Source: an uncultured Pseudoflavonifractor sp.
Lineage (GTDB): Bacteria > Bacillota > Clostridia > Oscillospirales > Oscillospiraceae
Direction of reading: 5' to 3'
Assembly (NCBI GenBank): GCA_904419835.1
Contig: CAJFTA010000051.1
Span: 1 to 16,330, forward strand
DNA length: 16,330 nt
The translations under genes were made by a program, and so were the position numbers. The notes beneath the pieces are model-generated. The model was not told where the DNA came from, did not search any database, and saw only the letters and a list, made by a program, of their open reading frames with translations. Of this stretch, positions 14,188 to 16,330 are shown in pieces (position 1 is the first letter of the stretch; each line of letters opens with the position of its first letter).

Positions 14188-14216
14188 AGCGAGTTCGAGC
14201 CTCGTCACCCGCTCCA
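14188..14216 (+). pseudogene. Duplicated 3' end of tRNA-Gly (29 nt)
   Basis: Identical to the last 29 nt of the tRNA-Gly gene (14006-14034): T-arm, 3' acceptor strand, discriminator and CCA. The 5' half, D-arm and anticodon are absent, so it cannot be a functional tRNA. It is followed by a different terminator. Possible origins are recombination between tRNA loci, or an attachment-site scar of a lost element inserted at the tRNA 3' end; no integrase is nearby. Confidence 0.8.
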
Positions 14217-14257
14217 AAACAAAAGGATATCCGAAAGGATGTCCTTTTGTTTTGGGT
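14216..14257 (+). terminator. Terminator-like hairpin after the tRNA fragment
   Basis: A 17-bp stem (14216-14232/14237-14253, one U.G pair) capped by a GAAA tetraloop. The 3' arm is U-rich (CCTTTTGTTTT). Its sequence differs from the terminator at 14041, which suggests it came with the fragment from another tRNA locus. Confidence 0.7.
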
Positions 14258-14513
14258 TCCGGCCGCCAGAGGCGGCCTCCGCCCTTCGATATTTGAATGC
14301 TCGGGGTCGGCAACAAAGCCGCCCTGCGCAATTTCCGGCCTGTGGCCGGGAATTTAAGCGCCACTCGGCGCGCGGCCCAGAAGGGCCGTTGGGCAGTATT
14401 TCTTCTAACAGTCCCAAAGCTGAAAATATCGACTTTAACCGCCCCTTCCAGCTCGCCGCAAGCCTCTGCGTACGGAAAAAGGCAGCGGAAAACGAGGCTG
14501 TAAAGCGCAAAAG
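14258..14513. other. Non-coding region, no gene recognised
   Basis: About 255 bp, less GC-rich than its surroundings, with open frames on both strands but none with a ribosome site or recognisable protein. Hairpins are seen at 14261-14267/14271-14277 and around TTCCGGCC-TGT-GGCCGGGAA near 14335-14354. It may be part of a dispersed intergenic repeat, judged only from style. Confidence 0.4.
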
Positions 14514-14556
14514 ATAAAAAATAACCGCACTGAAAATTTTCAGTGCGGCTATTTTT
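14514..14556. terminator. Bidirectional terminator at the 3' end of the SLH gene
   Basis: CCGCACTGAAAA (14525-14536) and TTTTCAGTGCGG (14537-14548) form a perfect palindrome flanked by an A-run on the left and TATTTTTAT on the right, so each strand has a T-tail. It serves the leftward SLH gene ending at 14566. Confidence 0.85.
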
Positions 14557-14565
14557 ATCAGCCTG

Positions 14566-15186
14566 TCAGCCGGCGGCGGGGGTCATCAGGCGCACCAGAA
14601 TGACGGCCAGCTCGGCCCGGGTGGTATACCCCAGAGGGCTGAGGGTGCCGGCGCTGGTGCCGGTGATGAGACCGGCGCCCACCGCATGCTTCATGCCGTC
14701 CACCGCCCACTTGGACACCTTGTCCCCGTCGGGGTAGAGAGTGAGCATGCCCTCGGCCAGGGTATGGCCCTTATAATAGGTATAGCGGCTGAGGAACAGG
14801 GCCAGCTGCTCCCGGGTCACCGGGTCGTCGGCGCCGAAGGTGCCGTCGCTGTATCCGTCGGCAATCATGGTCTCTCTGGCCCAGCGGACGGCCTGGTCAC
14901 ACCAGCTGCCCGCGGCCACGTCGGGGAAGCCGGTCTGGCTGGCGGGCTCGGGACAGCCCTCCAGGCGCCACAGCACCGTGACGACAGTGGCACGGGTCAC
15001 ATAGGCGCTGGGGGAGAAGGAGGTGGCGTTGGTGCCGTTCATCAGTCCCTTGTCCGTCACGGTCTGCACCGCGTCGGCATACCAGGCGCCGCCCTTTACG
15101 TCGGTATAGTCAGCGGCCCATGCCATGGGAGCCAGGCACAGCGCCAGGCTCAGGGCGCACAGAGAGGCGAGAATTCTGCGTTTCAT
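14566..15186 (-). CDS. S-layer homology (SLH) domain protein
   Basis: A 206-residue exported protein. The signal peptide (MKRRILASLCALSLALCLAP...AWA) is probably cut after residue 24. The mature part is three SLH repeats and little else: about 27-76 (DYTDVKGGAWYADAVQ...VTRATVVTVLWRL), 89-138 (FPDVAAGSWCDQAVRWA...VTREQLALFLSRY) and 153-203 (YPDGDKVSKWAVDGMKHAV...TTRAELAVILVRL). SLH triplets bind pyruvylated secondary wall polymer. The lack of a fused effector domain is unusual for such proteins; it may be a wall-anchoring adaptor or a remnant. ATG at 15186 is preferred over a GTG 12 nt upstream because the signal peptide then starts MKRR and AGGTG lies about 9 nt before. Its own terminator lies downstream. 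Confidence 0.88.
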   Translation of the reverse strand: MKRRILASLCALSLALCLAPMAWAADYTDVKGGAWYADAVQTVTDKGLMNGTNATSFSPSAYVTRATVVTVLWRLEGCPEPASQTGFPDVAAGSWCDQAVRWARETMIADGYSDGTFGADDPVTREQLALFLSRYTYYKGHTLAEGMLTLYPDGDKVSKWAVDGMKHAVGAGLITGTSAGTLSPLGYTTRAELAVILVRLMTPAAG

Positions 15187-15292
15187 GGGGTGGTACACCT
15201 GCTTCCATTAAAATCGAAACAAGCATATCACATCAATTTTACAAATCTGTGAACGCCGGCCCTTTTTGTCAAAAAACCGGCAAAATGCGTCC

Positions 15293-15559
15293 CTACCGCA
15301 GGGCCCAGGAGAGCATGAGCAGCAGTCCGAAGCCGGGCGCGCCCAGCACCCCCAGCACCAGGGCGTTGAACAGGTTGACCCCAAGGGTCACGCCGATGAG
15401 CCCGCCCACCCTGCCGAACAGCCACAGGACGGCCAGCCCCACGCCGGTGCGCCCCAGCAGACGCACCAGGCCCCGGAGGGGCTTCTGAAGGGCGGCCATG
15501 GCCACCACCAGCACCAGCCCGCCCAGGAGCCAGGGGAGCATACTCACCAGGGATTCCAC
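15293..15559 (-). CDS. bofA: BofA-family (pro-sigma-K processing inhibitor) membrane protein
   Basis: An 88-residue membrane protein with two hydrophobic segments and the family C-terminal block (GVNLFNALVLGVLGAPGFGLLLML). In Bacillus BofA holds the SpoIVFB protease inactive in the forespore outer membrane until sigma-K activation. Length equals the family norm if the GTG at 15559 is used, which has GAGGTGA 5 nt upstream; a GTG at 15568 (91 residues) lies inside that ribosome site. It lies 55 nt downstream of yaaL, the same yaaL-bofA order as in Bacillus, and shares its sigma-E-like promoter. Many clostridia keep bofA though their sigma-K control differs. Confidence 0.85.
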   Translation of the reverse strand: MESLVSMLPWLLGGLVLVVAMAALQKPLRGLVRLLGRTGVGLAVLWLFGRVGGLIGVTLGVNLFNALVLGVLGAPGFGLLLMLSWALR

Positions 15560-15614
15560 AGCGTTCACCTCTGCGCAAAGTCTGCCGGAGCCCGGGCGGC
15601 GGGGCGGAGAGCCC

Positions 15615-15866
15615 CTATCTTCTCAGCGGTGCGCCGTCCATCTCCTTGACCCGGCGGAGCAGGTAGGAATAGCGGGCCTGGAGGGCGTTGATTTCAAATA
15701 CGTAGGATTCGATGAGGTCCGGGTCCCGGGCGGAGTTGAAGCCGGAGTAGGCCTGGGCGATAAGGGTGCGGGTGCGGGAGAGCCCCTCCAGCAGGGCGTC
15801 CCGCTCTTCGTCCCGGGGCGAGGGGTGCTTTTTGCAAAACGGCAGGGTCCTGGCAGGTTCAGCCAT
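15615..15866 (-). CDS. yaaL: YaaL-like (DUF2508) small protein
   Basis: An 83-residue soluble, helical protein (RDEERDALLEGLSRTRTLIAQAYSGFNSARDPDLIESYVFEINALQARYSYLLRRVKE) matching the DUF2508/YaaL family by pattern and by its place just before bofA. The molecular role is unknown. ATG at 15866 has AGGAGG 8 nt upstream, a near-ideal site, so the longer in-frame extension is not used. In Bacillus recR precedes yaaL; here recR is not found upstream, so the pair seems detached from the dnaX-recR cluster. Confidence 0.8.
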   Translation of the reverse strand: MAEPARTLPFCKKHPSPRDEERDALLEGLSRTRTLIAQAYSGFNSARDPDLIESYVFEINALQARYSYLLRRVKEMDGAPLRR

Positions 15867-16002
15867 GGGACCGGCCTCCTTTCCGTGTGGTGAAGTACTG
15901 GTGCAGTCTATGCTTATTCTGGACAAATATGACAGGCTCTATACCAAAAATAACCATACATACCGGACGGACAACGGCACATACTACCCTCGGACAAGGC
16001 AT
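15859..16002 (-). CDS. Possible 47-residue small protein or leader ORF
   Basis: ATG at 16002 is preceded by a very strong ribosome site (AGAGGAGGTG, 4 nt before the ATG). The product begins MPCPRVVCAVVRPVCMVIFG, has three cysteines and a hydrophobic stretch over residues 6-27, and ends RKGGRSHG. Its stop overlaps the yaaL start region by 8 nt, and the sigma-E-like promoter lies inside it. No family is recognised. It could be a translated leader coupled to yaaL or a chance frame. Confidence 0.3.
   Translation of the reverse strand: MPCPRVVCAVVRPVCMVIFGIEPVIFVQNKHRLHQYFTTRKGGRSHG
15905..15932 (-). promoter_or_regulatory. Sigma-E-like sporulation promoter of yaaL-bofA
   Basis: On the minus strand TCATATT (15926-15932) fits the sigma-E -35 KMATATT fully, and CATAGACT (15905-15912) fits the -10 CATACAMT at 7 of 8 positions. 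The spacer is 13 bp, one shorter than usual. Transcription would start near 15898, about 32 nt before yaaL. bofA is in the sigma-E regulon of Bacillus, which supports the call. Confidence 0.6.
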
Positions 16003-16020
16003 AGCGCACCTCCTCTCTTT

Positions 16021-16330
16021 TTAAGCCGGTGCCCGGCAGGGCCCGCCCAACCGGGCGGACCCCTGCCCCACGGCGAAAGGCGAAAAGGGAGGGACGTGCC
16101 GGGGGGCGGCGGCCAAGGCCGCCCCTCCCGCAGAAAAACCAGCCCTGTCCCGTCCGGCGCAGGGGGAGACAAGGGCTTCTCCCGCCGGATGCGAAGCAAG
16201 GCCGGGGCCGTCTCACCGAGACGGCCCCGGCCAGCCTGTCAAAAAACCTTGGTTGAACAGAATCGGGCTGTGTCGGGGCGGGGGAGCGCGAGGGGGCAGC
16301 CGCCCGCCTCGCGTGGAATCGAATGCCCCG
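16021..16330. other. Gene-poor palindrome-rich GC region
   Basis: No gene is recognised. Stems seen: 16035-16048/16053-16067 (near-perfect, one irregularity), 16103-16110/16118-16125 (8 bp), an interrupted stem between about 16155-16159 and 16184-16188 with inner pairing, and 16200-16214/16218-16232 (15 bp perfect, 3-nt loop). The last lacks a T-tail on either strand. The conserved SRP RNA core was looked for and not found. From 16233 to the end I see nothing assignable. Confidence 0.5.

Noticed and set aside
14188..14216. Second functional tRNA-Gly
   Set aside because: Only the T-arm and 3' acceptor strand are present; no 5' acceptor partner, D-arm or anticodon arm lies upstream.
13938..14364. 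Small minus-strand frames across tRNA-Gly and the tRNA fragment
   Set aside because: They are translations of the tRNA antisense strand, a common false protein call.
14205..14510. 101-codon minus-strand frame in the non-coding stretch
   Set aside because: No ribosome site or recognisable domain, and it runs into the tRNA-fragment terminator hairpin; more likely repeat-derived.
16021..16330. SRP RNA, tmRNA or RNase P RNA at the right edge
   Set aside because: The conserved SRP core (GTCCGGAAGGAAGCAGCC type) and tmRNA tag-frame features are not found on either strand; only GC-rich hairpins are present.

Overview
The window is GC-rich (roughly 65% by eye) and looks like a chromosomal segment of a Gram-positive, spore-forming clostridial anaerobe. 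It is most like the Oscillospiraceae (Flavonifractor/Lawsonibacter/Intestinimonas type). Pointers are strong AGGAGG ribosome sites, ZapA, the MreCD/PBP2 cluster, a BofA-family protein with a YaaL-type neighbour behind a sigma-E-like promoter, an SLH-domain surface protein, and a two-gene SufC/SufB-like iron-sulfur system. The genus is inferred from gene content and style, not from a search.

Layout. Positions 15-124 hold three consecutive hairpins with no gene. Glycerol kinase (glpK) runs leftward at 168-1658. A 268-bp non-coding element (copy A, 1788-2055), built as a chain of hairpins, leads into a SprT-like metalloprotease gene on the + strand. This converges on a leftward smsC-smsB (sufCB-like) pair through a shared bidirectional terminator. 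A divergent ferritin-like gene lies at 4500-5132. Copy B of the element (5208-5338) sits before zapA. After a terminator come a U32 peptidase/RNA hydroxylase-family gene, dut, maf, mreC, mreD, a class B penicillin-binding protein (mrdA/PBP2 type) and a lipoprotein with a transglutaminase-like domain, all on the + strand. Next is tRNA-Gly(GCC) with a consensus promoter and terminator. A second copy of the last 29 nt of that tRNA lies about 180 bp further on with its own terminator. The right end is leftward: an SLH-only surface protein, bofA and yaaL. The window closes with about 300 bp of GC-rich palindromes and no clear gene.

How the genes fit together. The central block links division (ZapA), nucleotide-pool sanitation (dUTPase, Maf) and wall elongation (MreC, MreD, PBP2, a wall-associated lipoprotein). 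The smsCB pair with a ferritin-like neighbour is an iron/Fe-S island. YaaL-BofA is a sporulation-linked pair. 

The most unusual signals are four. (1) A two-copy repeat carries a conserved outward promoter (TTGTGG-N17-TATAAT) into the downstream gene and is bounded on both sides by TATAATA. (2) The transglutaminase-like lipoprotein has lost its catalytic Cys and His. (3) The tRNA 3' end is duplicated, each copy with its own terminator. (4) An imperfect dyad lies exactly between the -35 and -10 of smsCB.
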